Shown in pieces: positions 53,601-64,000 of a DNA stretch of 64,000 nt (positions are counted from its first letter, which is position 1; every line of letters begins with the position of its first letter). The translations under genes were made by a program, and so were the position numbers. Source of the DNA: Gnetum montanum (taxonomy: Eukaryota; Streptophyta; Gnetopsida; Gnetales; Gnetaceae); contig MNCI01020571.1 in assembly GCA_015680685.1 (NCBI GenBank), positions 26,446-90,445 of the forward strand, given 5' to 3'. A model generated the notes under the pieces. It had not been told where the DNA came from. It did not search any database and worked only from the letters and a program-made list of their open reading frames with translations.

Positions 53601-55750
53601 TCCTATGTACTTGGGGAAGCTCTTGGAACAAAAAAGAGATTCTACAAAACACTTTTACAAGCCATGTCATTATTTAATCATGGAGTATGAAAATGAGATT
53701 ATGTGTACAACTAAAATCTAGCTTCATAAAAATCTTCCATACTAGTTCTACCATGTCAAATTTTGAAAAATCAACAGATACATAGAGCTAAGAAAATAGG
53801 ACTAAAAAGAGGCTTTAGAGAGACCTTGCCATGTCAACTTCTAAGAAAAGTTGGTTCGTAGAACCAAAAAGAGGTTCTATGAACTTGTTTTATAAGAATG
53901 TTTAAAATTAGGCCTATGAAGTCAACTTTTTTTAGACAAAAAGGTTTGTAGGATTCCAAAAATGGATCTATTAAAAATATCACTTTTTGGTCCTATCACA
54001 TAAGCTGTTAGACCTTATCCATAGAGCTTATGAGAGGTTCATCAAATCAGTTCTACAAGCCATGTCATCATTAAACTACGTCAACTTGTAGAGGAAGCTT
54101 ATAGAATCAAGAATGAGCTCTACAAGATGGTTCTACTTGAGTTAGCTTCATAGCATTTAAGCATAAGAAAAGATTGAAATTAGCTTTGTATGTAAATCTC
54201 ATGTGACACATGAGCTATATTTGGAGAACATTTTTTGAATAAAAAATTGGTTCTACAAGAAAAGATGAAATGGTTCTATGTACCATGTCATCAGTTAAGG
54301 AGAAAGCTTGAGGTTAAGCTCTTTGTAGAACCAAACTATGGTTCTACCTATGAGTGTGAAAAATGGTTCTGCCACATCACAGTCATATAGAATAATCTTG
54401 TAGAATTAAAATGTAGCTATATAAAATGATTCTACCATGTCAACTTTATCTCATGGTAAAGAACTTGAAGAGAAAAGAAGTAGTTCTATGAAATATCTCT
54501 ACAAGAAACACAACTTTTGGCTCTACCACGTTAGCTTTAGGAAAGGATCATTATTCGTAGAGCTAAAATTCTACTTTATGAACAAGCTTACTTTTGGTTC
54601 TACCACATCAGTACTAGAGAAAGGATGTTGCTTGCAAAGCTAAAATCTATCTCTACAAAGCAAGGGTGAAACAAGATATACCACATAAGAACTAACAAAA
54701 AGCATTGCTCATAAAATCAAAAATCAACTCTACAAGCTAGCCAAAAAATAGTTCTGCCACATCAACAACTATGTAGAATAAGTTCATAAGGCTAATAAGT
54801 GGCTCTACAAAATGGTTCTACTAATAGCTAAGGGTGCATTAGAAGACTTTAAGAGATGTTTAGCCCTCATCATCACATTAGCTTGTAGAGTTGGTTTTGT
54901 GAAGTTAAAATTTGACTTTATGGATAGATTAGAGAATAATCCTACAAGCGACATTAGCTTTGGAACAATAATGAATTCTTCAAGAAGGAAAAATCCCTAC
55001 TAGGTCACTTTCCATATGATGCTGGTTTATAGAGCTAGAGGATGGCTTTCTAGAGAAAAGTGAAATTAGTTCTACAAGCCATGTCATAATAACATATGGA
55101 TATAAGTTTGTTTATAGAATAAGAATCCAACTCTATAAGTGGGTATGAATAGTGGCTATATCATATTAGCTTTCATACAGTATGAGCTTCTAAAACAAAA
55201 AATCAACTCTACAAAGAAGATCTAAAATCATTCCATGAGCCATGTTAGCATAAGCTTATAAACCCAAAATATGATTAAAGCCCTAGAATAATTCTATAAG
55301 GCATACAACCACTAGAGGGATTTTGAAGCAACATAAAGCTATGTAATCCTAAGAAAAAAGAAAAAACTTGTAGAATTATGAAGTGATTATACAAATTAGC
55401 TTTAGAATTCCTTTGTAGAATGATCGACATCAAATTCCTTTGTAGAGTAGGCTTATAGAGTGTAAAAATGATTCTACAAACAAGTATTGAAATAATTCTA
55501 TGAGTCATATCAGAACTCATCATAGACCCATCAAGAATTGCACATGTGCTCATTTCATTTTTAATCTAGCTCAGTGGAAGGTATGGAACAACACATAGAG
55601 ATAAGGAATAGTTCTATGAAGAAGCTGAAATTCACTCAGCCATGTCATGTTCCTTTCTAGAATGAATTTATAGAGCTTAAGTTCAGCTCTACAAAAAAAT
55701 TTAGAAAGGGCTCTACAAGCTAACGTCAACAATAACATGAGGCTATGATA
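53600..55750. repeat. Satellite-like array of about 80-bp units (GGTTCTAC / CCATGTCA)
   Basis: The phrase AxATGGTTCTACCACATCA with GTAGAGCTAAAA and AGCTCTACAA recurs throughout. CCATGTCA-type words stand at about 53669, 53750, 53826, 54060, 54287, 54371, 54434, 54525, 54603, 54683, 54760, 54870 and 55078, mostly 65-110 bp apart. GGTTCTA and its complement TAGAACC alternate, so each unit can form a small hairpin. Highly diverged. Open stretches of 60-70 codons within it follow the repeat and are not genes. Confidence 0.72.
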
Positions 55751-56159
55751 GGTTGAGACTTTAAATCTAAATCCCTAAGCCTTAAATAAAGTACATCAAT
55801 AGAATTAAAGCCTATGACAAGTATCAAGAGAAAAATTGAACAACCTTTTTAAAGTGAGTGAATTAAAGAACATAGCTCTGAATATTAATAAGTAAGATCT
55901 AGAGCGATTTCAAGCACAAAGCCATTAGCAAATAGAGCTTAGAGTTGAAGCAAAGTTGAGAGTTGAGACAAAGATGAGAATAAGATAGTCATTGAAGAGC
56001 ACAAGAAAACTACAAAATCCTAGGAAAAAGCTAAGATGTTGCATAAGGAGAAGGAAGAGGCTTCCCAAAAGTTTTAGGATGTTGATACCTTCTCTTTCTC
56101 TGAGTATTTGCAATAGTATAATTTGAGCATCTACCAACTCTACCAATGTATTGATATAA

Positions 56160-58870
56160 CATGTTTAGTGCTAGAAGTAAAAGAAGGAAACCTATTTAAT
56201 TTTGATGAAGACCATGATCTAGTGAAGAAATCAGGTCTATAGTTTGCAAAATCAATGGAGGAATGGCATGAAATTTATGAGAAAACAAGACTACTTAAGC
56301 TTACTTTTAGGCCTAGGGCAAATCTAATTAGAGATATCTTGAATCACTTGATAGCAAAGATGATTTATGAGAAGGACAAGCTTTAGTTTAGGAACACTAC
56401 TGAGCATTTCATCGACATGAGCATTAGGAAAGCATAAGAGCTATAGGGGATTATAGAGCTAGATATAACAAAATATGAAGCTTGCTAGTACAATGTGGAG
56501 GTGTTGAGTAAAAAATTTTGAAACCATCTTGAGTTTGGAAAGAGCATCAAATTGCCACCAGTCAACTTAGTGAAAGCCTCAAGGTACAGAAACGTAACTC
56601 CTAAAGCTTCAAAATGAAGGTTTCCCTATAGGATTTTTTTCTCTACCTTAAATTTTTATTCTGATCATGAAATTAATACTATTGCTAATTATCATGCCTG
56701 GGCTTGGGTAGCTTTAGATAGTAAAAAGCTTTTCTTTCCTATATAATATATGAATGATGAGCTACATCATAGACTACCTAAGAATCACAAGCAAAGGGTA
56801 TAGTTAAACCTTAGCTTATTTTTATTAGATTGTTTGCTAAGTGAAGTTACTAAGCTTGAAAGAACAACTCCAATTTTTGTGGGTAATGCATCATAGAGAA
56901 GAGCTTGCCTAGAAGACCCCTACTACAAATTTTTTCTAGTTGTCTACTAGAGGAGCTATTTTGATGCACAAGCTTTGACATTTTTGTTGAATTGTGTCTA
57001 CCCTCACATAATTAAGTTGATTTTGAAAGTTTTTCCACCAAGGGTAGATCAAAATATTGTTAATAAAATAAGAGGGAAGTGCCACTGAGTCATCTTTCTT
57101 CATGCTTGCTACATAGATCCTCATAGTAGAATTTGAAGAAAAAGCTTTTGAGCTTCCAAAGTTCATGGCTTCCTACTTAGCTACATTAGAAGTCAAGTGA
57201 TAGATGTGGGAGAGTCCTCTGAAGCATTATTACAAGAACAAGGAGGTCTTTTCTATTAAATTCAATTTTTGAAAATTCATTAATTCAAGACATTTGAGAG
57301 CCATGGCCAGGAGATATAGAGAATAATGTAGCTTCCCTCTAGCTTAGAAGTGGATATGCTTCACTACTAAGACTAGAAAAGTTCATTAGCCAAATGATAT
57401 CAATATAGTCTATCTCAAAGCTACTGATAGAGAGGCTAATTAGGCCAAACAAGAAGCTCTAGCATAGTTGAAAAGGAGCCTATTAATGATGTTACTAGTT
57501 GTAGCCTATGATGCCCTGGTTATTGAAGTGTGTAGAGAGTACCTAGTTATAATGAAAGAAAACTACTTTTCTTGGAGCTTGCTAGAGTAGAAGAATGCTA
57601 TGCATGATGATAGGTTTTCCCTTAATGGGACAAAATATGCTAGGTTAAGAGCTATAAGGAAGACCAAGGTTGAACAAGCAAGGCAAAAAAGGAATAATAT
57701 CAATAGCAATTACAACAACAACAACTAGAATAGAAAATAAAGGAATAATAATAGTAGTAGCTACTAGAACAACAAAAGCTAATTGAGTTCTAAAAGGAGT
57801 AACAATAACAATAATTTCATTAGCAACAATAGAAAGAATGGAAAAGCTCATCTTTGATCCTCACTTTTCCATCTAGATACTTGATAAAAGGAGCAACACT
57901 AGCTTTTAAGATTAGAGAAAAAGAAGGTTGAATCATATTGAGTCAAGTCATCCCCACTATGTCAAAAATAGAAGCTATTGTAATCTTCTAGTATAAGGAA
58001 GATGATCCACATATAGGAAAGCAGAAGCTTGTAATGTCCCATCAAGATATGTTAGACACCCTAGCCATAGTGATCAAAGACATAGGACAAATAGCTAATA
58101 GCTAGATAGCCAAGCTCAAGGAATTTCTCTTGCAAAATAAACAAGTATCAAAGTTATAAGAGGAAGTCAAAGGATTAAGAGGATAGAATGAGAAACTCAA
58201 GGCAACAATAACCTTCAAGGAATCACTACTTGAAAATAAGGAATATGCAAATAAGCAACTAGAAGGAAGGTTAGCCATTATAATCTTAGAGTCAGAACAA
58301 GAAAGAAAATGAAAATCTCTAGATTAATCTCATCTTACTTTATCAAGCTTCAAGAAAGTCATCACTAAGATAGATTATAGTGAAGAATGGATGAAAGAAA
58401 TGAGAGAAAAACAAGTTCGTATAGATGCAACAAAGATTCAAGAATTATGTGATCTAGCTAGAGCCAAAAGAGAGTTATTGCCTTAGTATAAGTAAGGTTT
58501 TCTTGATACAATAGATGTTAGTTACAAGAATTATGCCTAAAACTGCTAGGAAAAAGCTAGAATTTGAACAAGCTTGTTTTGGTGTAAGAGCTACATTGAT
58601 CGAGAAAAGTAATTCTATAATAGGATCAAGCCTTGGAGAAAGCAGCTCTAAAGAAGTTATTAAGAAGCTTACTAGTTTTGAACTAGATTCAATGAATCAG
58701 GCTATTAAAGTTCTTAGTATGGGAGGTTATTACAATAGTTGGTAATAGAAGGGCTTCAGGTACAAAGAATAGAAAAAATCTATCAAGAGGCTAAATAGTT
58801 AGCTAATTATTTGCAATTATATGAAGAGAATGTAAGGAAGTTACAACCTTAAATTTTGTAACTATTGTAA
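56160..58870 (+). pseudogene. Long decayed ORF: globular N-part, C-terminal coiled coil, element-derived
   Basis: One plus-strand reading can be followed for about 900 codons with many stops. N-terminal: GNLFNFDEDHDLVKKSGL, SMEEWHEIYEKTRLLKL, FGKSIKLPPVNLV. Middle: HHRLPKNHKQRV, ALTFLLNCVYPHIIKLILK. Then an Asn/Gln/Ser-rich low-complexity part (57690-57850). C-terminal coiled coil from about 58020 to 58480: EEVKGLRG, NEKLKATITFKESLLEN, KVITKIDYSEEWMKEM. The architecture resembles the extra ORFs of A and B, but I see no alignable motif. An LTR-like sequence follows directly. Function unknown. Confidence 0.45.
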
Positions 58871-59600
58871 CTACCAGAGGCTAATATATAAAGCCCAAAG
58901 TAGATTCATTTTAGGGGAGAGGGGATTCTTGGAGGAGAAGAAAGCTTGTAAAGATTGTTTCATAAAATGACATTTTAAATAGGCTTTATCTATCTCTTTT
59001 ACCTTTAATCCCTTAGCTATAATTTCCAGTTAAATAGTTTTTCTATTTTATCCAACTTTAATATTGCATAACTACATATGAATGGATTGCCAGTTTTGGA
59101 ATATGTTATTTTCTCTATGATTGAAGATTTAGCATATTTCTATTATTTTGATTGAATGGGATAGCTTTGATTTGTGTTAATTCTAAACTAGCTTAACATA
59201 AGAAATATTTTCATCTTTTCATGATTTTGAGCTTCTTCCAATAATCTCTATACTTTAGTCTCATGTTCTATTTAGCAAAGCTTTTGTGGTTTAGCATTAG
59301 AAAGTTAACTGACAGATAGTTCAAAATCTAAGATTGAGATTTCCTAGAAAACCAATCATACAATATATATATGTTTATTATGTGAGATTTAAAGTTAGGT
59401 TTAAAGGGGAGCTATTCAATTTATTTAATTATGCTAAGAGATAGCTAGGAGGGATAGTCATTAGCTATACACAAGATAATTATTTCTTCAAAATATTTTA
59501 TTAATTTGTGAATTGATTCTTATTGTTTAACATATTTAGCCATATTGGGCTCATTAGAAACCAATAGAGGCTATTTGGGGATATCTATTCCTTGGTGGTA
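58871..59600 (+). repeat. LTR-like sequence after the coiled-coil ORF
   Basis: AATATATAAAGCCCAAAG (TATA-like) near 58880, then a purine-rich GGGGAGAGGGGATTCTTGGA and AAGCTTGTAAAG. A long AT-rich body ends near TGGTGGTACCAAAGATTAGC (about 59577). This resembles a gypsy LTR's TATA/R/U5, but there is no second copy and no clear TG...CA ends, so it is a weak call. Confidence 0.3.
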
Positions 59601-60039
59601 CCAAAGATTAGCAACCACCCAAAATGAGTTATTCAAGTTGTTCCTTATGGTTAGGTCACTACTCTGCCATAACACTTACCATTGACAAAAATAAGAATCA
59701 TATATCTCCTTCCTAAAGAAATAGTTTACAAAAATGCAAAAGATATTTTTGCATTGTTCATCTTAATCTTCTATGTAAATTTTCATTTAAAGATGTTATC
59801 CTTAGATTTATAAATTCTAAAGAAGCCAAAAGTATCCTAAGTAGGTTCATTTGTGAGTTTGTGATGGTCATTAAGAATCTCAATCTCTAGTTTCTTGAAC
59901 ACATGTGTTAGAATAGTAATGGCCTATTATGGTTAAAATGCTTATTATCTTGTCAAATCTTATGGTACTTGTTAAATACATGCTTTTTTAATCTACATGT
60001 CATTTCAAGAACTTTAATTTTTTAAAGTCATATGGTTGT

Positions 60040-60630
60040 TTCAAAAATGGGGGCTAGACTTCATTATTGTCATTTATTCCAAGTCTTTAATAGGTCACTC
60101 ATTTATCTTGATAACCACTATATATATTACTAAATAGATAGAAGTTGTCCCCTCAATATTGTAACCAATAATGATCCATAATTCAAAAGTGGTGAATCTG
60201 CTAGTTTCTACTCTCCGTGCCAAATTATCCAATTATTTTTATTCTTGTATTACCCTCAACCCAATGGTCAAACCAAATACACCAATAAAACTATCATCCA
60301 TTTTCCCAAAACATGATCAATAAGGCATAACGTAATTAATATACTTAAATGTTTCATGTCCTATGAATATATCGAATCATATTTTGCAAATATATTATCA
60401 AGACTCACTTTATTTTAACCTATGAATCAAAAGCCATGCTACCTATCAAGGTGCAAATTTTATCTCTATACATGGCCCTTCACAATTGGCTCTCAAATGA
60501 GGATAATAAAAAAATATGTTACATTAAATTCGATACCTTAGAAGAGAGACATTAAAAAGCTTTGCATTATCTTTAGAATTATCAAAAAGGCCTTCAACAT
60601 TCTCATTCTAAACATATTAGAATTAGAAAC
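60040..60630 (+). pseudogene. pol: Integrase fragment of another gypsy element
   Basis: Reads WGLDFIIVIYSKSLIGHSFI (first catalytic Asp) and TIYITK.IEVVPSIL. After a frameshift comes YPQPNGQTKYTNKTI, with the usual Glu now Tyr-Thr. Then SKAMLPIKVQILSLYMALHN, LSNEDNKKICYIKFDTLEER and a QKGLQHSHSKHI tail: integrase core end and C-terminal domain. It stops at the 5' LTR of element C (60637), which was probably inserted into it. The 59600-60040 stretch may be more of the same pol but is not readable. Confidence 0.6.
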
Positions 60631-60636
60631 ATCAAT

Positions 60637-61538
60637 TGATGAAGTGTCATTAAGTCAATGCGTCAACTGGGCCGCGTATACACGGTCGCGTTGATGCGGG
60701 CCCGTCGACGTAGCCTTCCTACGTTGACGTGGCCCCGTTTACGCAGCCTCCTATCTTGGCCTATAAATAAGAGGGCCTTCCACCTCATTTAGGCATCTTT
60801 TAGTTAGTTGTAGCGAAGCTCTTACAGTTTGTTCCCGTAGGAGATAGAATATTTTCCAAGTGCTTGTAGCAAGTGTAAGAAAAGTGAATGGCTCTTTATT
60901 CGAGTGTTGATGTATCTAAGCCCATTGGCGTGACAGCAATAAAGATGAACTATTCAAGCATTCCTTGTAGCATTTGGACTTAGCTATTTTATGCATTCAG
61001 TAGTTTAATATGTTTATGCTTTGTTAATTACTTGTTGATTACTTAAGTTTCTGTTATTATTATTTCAATCGCTATTGTTCATTCATAGTTCGTAAAGGCC
61101 ATAAAGACGACCATCTTGAACATAAATCGAACACTCAGTAAACCCAGTGATGCTTAACATCTGGTAACCCAGAAGTGTTAGGAGATGCTCAAAACGTGCT
61201 CGGAAGATGGGACTGGTTACTTATGCTAGGAATAGTTAGAATATAAGTTAGGATAATTAGATATTAGATAATATTTTATTCCCTACTTTTTATACCTTAA
61301 ATTAGCTGCCAAAAGATATGCAAAAAAGCTATAAAAATCATTAGCCTTAATCTCACTTAACCATTGTAAAGAGGACATCACAAGTGAGATTAGGAAGACA
61401 ACGACCGTTCTAACTCAAGGTTTCACTGGTTAGAGTCTGGTGTATGTTAAGTGCTTACAATCTACGAAATTTGACCGGGTTGTGTGTGAATGCCCATGAT
61501 TCGTATGGTTGGGCGTAGGGGTACCTAACTGCTCATCA
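60637..61538 (+). repeat. 5' LTR of element C
   Basis: 902 bp, TGATGAAGTGTC ... CTCATCA. U3 has a striking series of CpG-containing half-palindromes: GCGTCAACTG, CGCGTTGATGCGGG, CCGTCGACGTAG, TACGTTGACGTGG and GTTTACGC (about 60658-60745), then a TATA box CCTATAAATA at 60760-60769. R/U5 shares AGAATATTTTCCAAGTGCTT with the LTR of B. The partner 3' LTR lies beyond the window. Confidence 0.88.
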
Positions 61539-61557
61539 TTGGCACCATTATCGGGGA
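61539..61557 (+). promoter_or_regulatory. Primer-binding site of element C (tRNA-Asp type)
   Basis: TTGGCACCATTATCGGGGA directly after the LTR. Against TGGCGCCGTTGCCGGGGA it matches 14 of 18 positions and all four differences are transitions. This is the least decayed primer site of the family here. Confidence 0.78.
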
Positions 61558-61684
61558 CTGTTAAGTCTTACATGCGTCATCTAACCTTAGTGAAATTATC
61601 ATTCAAGTCATTGGAATGGACCTAGGATAGAAACATTCACGCACGCTAGGTGGATTAAAGTTAGTAGTAAGGTACATCGATTAC

Positions 61685-63950
61685 ATGGACCATCTAATGT
61701 CCAATATGACTTCTCGCAGGAGGGAGATGTCCACCCCACCAATGCCACAGGAGTGTCAGGTAGTGTACAAGCATCCCGATGAGTATGTTCCTGATTTCAC
61801 ATTCATCCTACATCAGGATGAGCATCTACAATGGCGGGACATGGAGGGCAATATGGTACACCCTCCAGACCGATTAGCTCCTACGATGTTATTTCACAAT
61901 CTTGGTAGATTGGGCATCCAAGACCTTGGAGCAGAGTATGTCATGGAGGACCATGACTATCGAGACTATCATCCCACTGAGGCTTAATAAGCAAGAGATC
62001 AGTAGCAGGCGGACAGATATGAACAACTGAAGGGGAAATAATTTAGTAACCCCTTATTCTCACAAGGGCTGCCAGATGATGGGGATCCCATCTTTCATGA
62101 CACCCATTCAACCAAACTTCCCCTGGGGTAGCAGGTACTCCAGTTCATGATTCATTCCAAGCATCTATGTGGCCAAGATTCCCAATGGGATGGAGGGTCA
62201 CATAGCAAGGGTGAACGGGACGATCGGGACCGTTATCAGGGTAGAGGGAGAGATCCCTCTCCTTCTTCTCCATCCTCTCACTCTCCTCCTCCTTCATCCA
62301 ACTCAGGCTCTGATCATAATTGAGGTAGGAGGAAGCGAAAGGATAGGGGCAAAAAGGTTCGGAAGGATCAGAAGGAGCAACGAGAGGAAACGCACAAACA
62401 ATCACGTGATGCTCGCCAGCATGAAAGTAGAGATAGTCGGAATTGTCATAGACATCATGGTCCCCAGCAGGACTATGATTCAGATGAGCCGTTGTTGGCT
62501 ACCCGAAGTACGCTCCAGATCATTGAGGCAGTTCAAATCCCTAGTAGGCACATGAAGGATAGCCAGATCAAGCGTGTTGATATGAACAACATTCCCAGGT
62601 TTGAAGGGGAATACAACTGTGATCCGTAGACTCACCTGCAAGTGTTCCATGATGCCTACACCCTGCAAAACATTAACAACGATTGGTAGAAGCTTAAGCT
62701 ATTCCGTCGCACACTCATCAAAGAAGTTGAAAGCTGGTATCGATCCTTGGAGCAGAAATCAATTAGAAGATGGAGTACGATGCTTGAAATTTTCAATGAA
62801 AAATATCAAACGTACTCCAGAGTGGTGAACCTGAGATGGCCCATCCAAGGCTGGAAACAAGGGAATCATGAACCCTTGGATGCCACCATGAGTAGGTACT
62901 ACTTGTTGTTGCATCAGTGCCCTAGTTATGGTTACTCTCAGTGGGCACAACTTTGCCACATCATTGATGGGCTTCATTTTGAAATGCAAAAGACCCTTGG
63001 CGTGTATGCCCAGGGGTGATTGTCAGAGCTAAGGGCCCATCAATTGCAACGCCTCATTGAACAGGTGGCCAAGGAGGAAGGAAAAATTAGGAAAAAGGAG
63101 AGTGCAGAAAAATTCAACCGACATCCTTCCCTTAGGAAAAGGGAAGTCCGTTTTTATGATGAGGAGGAAGAATCATCACTGGAAGCAGTAATAAACCAAA
63201 AGACCTTGCTGTTACAAAAGTTCACATCTAAAATTTCAGCAAAGGTGGATAAGATGTGGGATTCTTTGGAGGAAAGGATTCAAAGCATGTTGAAAATCGC
63301 AAAGGAGTCCAGAGCACAAGGTAATGACTGTGATCGGTGCAGGAAGAAGGAAGTTGAACGTGTCCAATATAAGGGAAAGGGCAAGGCTACTGTAGTAGAG
63401 CAGGTTGTAAACTCTGACACCGAGGAGGAAGATGAATGTGGCATATGCCAATATGAACATCCTAAGGGATGTTGTCCTGTGGTGTCGCATCTTCAAGAGT
63501 TTGGGGTGTACACATTGAACCCTCGCTTGGCACAACGGCAAACACCCCAAAGGTTACCTTATCCACAAGGTAATTCTAGGCGGTTCCACCAGCAGCAGCA
63601 AGGATACTATCCAAGTGGAGCACCACTGCAACCGTATGAATACTTCCAATAGTGGTAGCATCCACAAACATGGGGGATGCCACCTCCAAGGCAGCAGTAC
63701 CCTTACAAATAGCCAGATCCCTATGGGTACTATGTTCAACAACTAGTCTCTCCAAGGGACTCTTCCAGCTATGCGGCCTTTCAAAGTCATTATCATCCCT
63801 TGGAGTATTTTCACCCTCAATATCCATCACCTCGGGGGAAAACCCACATCTCTTCTATCCTCCATCACCTTCTTTTGCCACTCCTCCACCACATCCCACT
63901 CAACTGCCACCTGCACCTCTGATGCAGGGAGAGATACCACCATAGTCACA
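61685..63950 (+). pseudogene. gag: gag of element C, nearly intact with scattered stops
   Basis: Open blocks 61685-61987, 62169-62555 (partly another frame), 62747-63019 and 63020-63652. N-terminal region PDEYVPDFTFILHQDEHLQW, then an Arg/Asp/Ser-rich stretch. Gag domain 62560-63015 with HLQVFHDAYTLQN, VESWYRSLEQKSIRRW, HEPLDATMSRYYLLLHQ and CHIIDGLHFEMQKTLG. Coiled coil about 63020-63330. Zinc knuckle CGICQYEHPKGCC at about 63440-63480 with a QLxEFGVYTLNPRLAQ follow-up. Pro/Gln/Tyr-rich tail (QQQQGYYPSGAPLQPYEYFQ at about 63588-63650). Stops sit at Gln, Arg or Trp positions; the start used is the first ATG of the conserved N-terminal block. Confidence 0.82.
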
Positions 63951-64000
63951 ACAACGAAACACTACAAGGGCTGTTAACTTGCAACCGGCACCTCAGCCGA

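Larger units (their letters stand above)
60637..64000 (+). mobile_element. Element C: 5' part of an Athila/Tat-like element (best preserved)
   Basis: 5' LTR (60637-61538), primer-binding site (61539-61557), leader, and gag (61685 to about 63950). It is cut by the window end within the Pro-rich gag tail (CACCTCAGCCGA), at the point equivalent to 3552 in element B. It retains CpG-rich U3 sequence and the longest open gag frames of the family, so it is the youngest copy visible. Whether it carries pol cannot be seen. Confidence 0.9.

Overview
The window looks like nuclear DNA of a seed plant with a large, slowly purged genome. A gymnosperm is my best guess, but the sequence does not prove it. 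It is AT-rich and almost entirely built of old, nested, mutated transposable elements. One gene is clearly intact: an intronless ATL-type RING-H2 ubiquitin ligase at 26027-26821. The retroelement reading frames are broken mostly by TAG and TGA stops where relatives have Gln, Trp or Arg, as expected from C-to-T decay of methylated DNA.

Layout. 0.1-1.1 kb: O-methyltransferase (COMT-like) pseudogene, minus strand. 1.4-21.7 kb: 5'-truncated Ty3/gypsy element B (gag, protease, RT, RNase H, integrase, an extra ORF, 3' LTR) with a second element, A (3575-12091, both LTRs), inserted at the end of its gag. A has gag and the extra ORF but no pol. 22.0-24.5 kb: two LINE relics in opposite orientation. 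24.5-28.9 kb: the ATL gene and flanks. 28.9-35.9 kb: a probable DNA transposon of a type I cannot name, with an inverted satellite array, a decayed Ulp1-type protease gene and repeated TGCGAC-type motifs at both ends. 35.9-39.0 kb: an orphan GC-rich promoter-like block on the minus strand and two tRNA-type SINE relics. 39.0-48.2 kb: LTR of element E split by a LINE with a target duplication of about 21 bp, then the gag-only element D. 48.2-51.1 kb: degenerate tandem arrays interrupted by a solo LTR with a perfect TTGAC duplication. 51.8-60.6 kb: gypsy gag fragment, satellite-like arrays, a long decayed coiled-coil ORF with an LTR-like tail, and an integrase fragment. 60.6-64.0 kb: 5' LTR, primer-binding site and gag of element C, the best-preserved family member, which runs off the window.

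Elements A-E are one family of Athila/Tat type. The primer-binding site resembles the complement of the tRNA-Asp 3' end, LTR ends read TGATGA...CTCATCA, the polypurine tract is GTGGGGGTA, and the gag zinc knuckle is spaced C-X2-C-X3-H-X4-C. B could have supplied pol functions, whereas A and D look like gag-carrying non-autonomous derivatives. The most novel points are the extra ORF after integrase with its own promoter built from LTR-like U3 motifs, the Ulp1/palindromic-satellite element at 28.9-35.9 kb, and the orphan ACGT-rich promoter at 36.9-37.0 kb.
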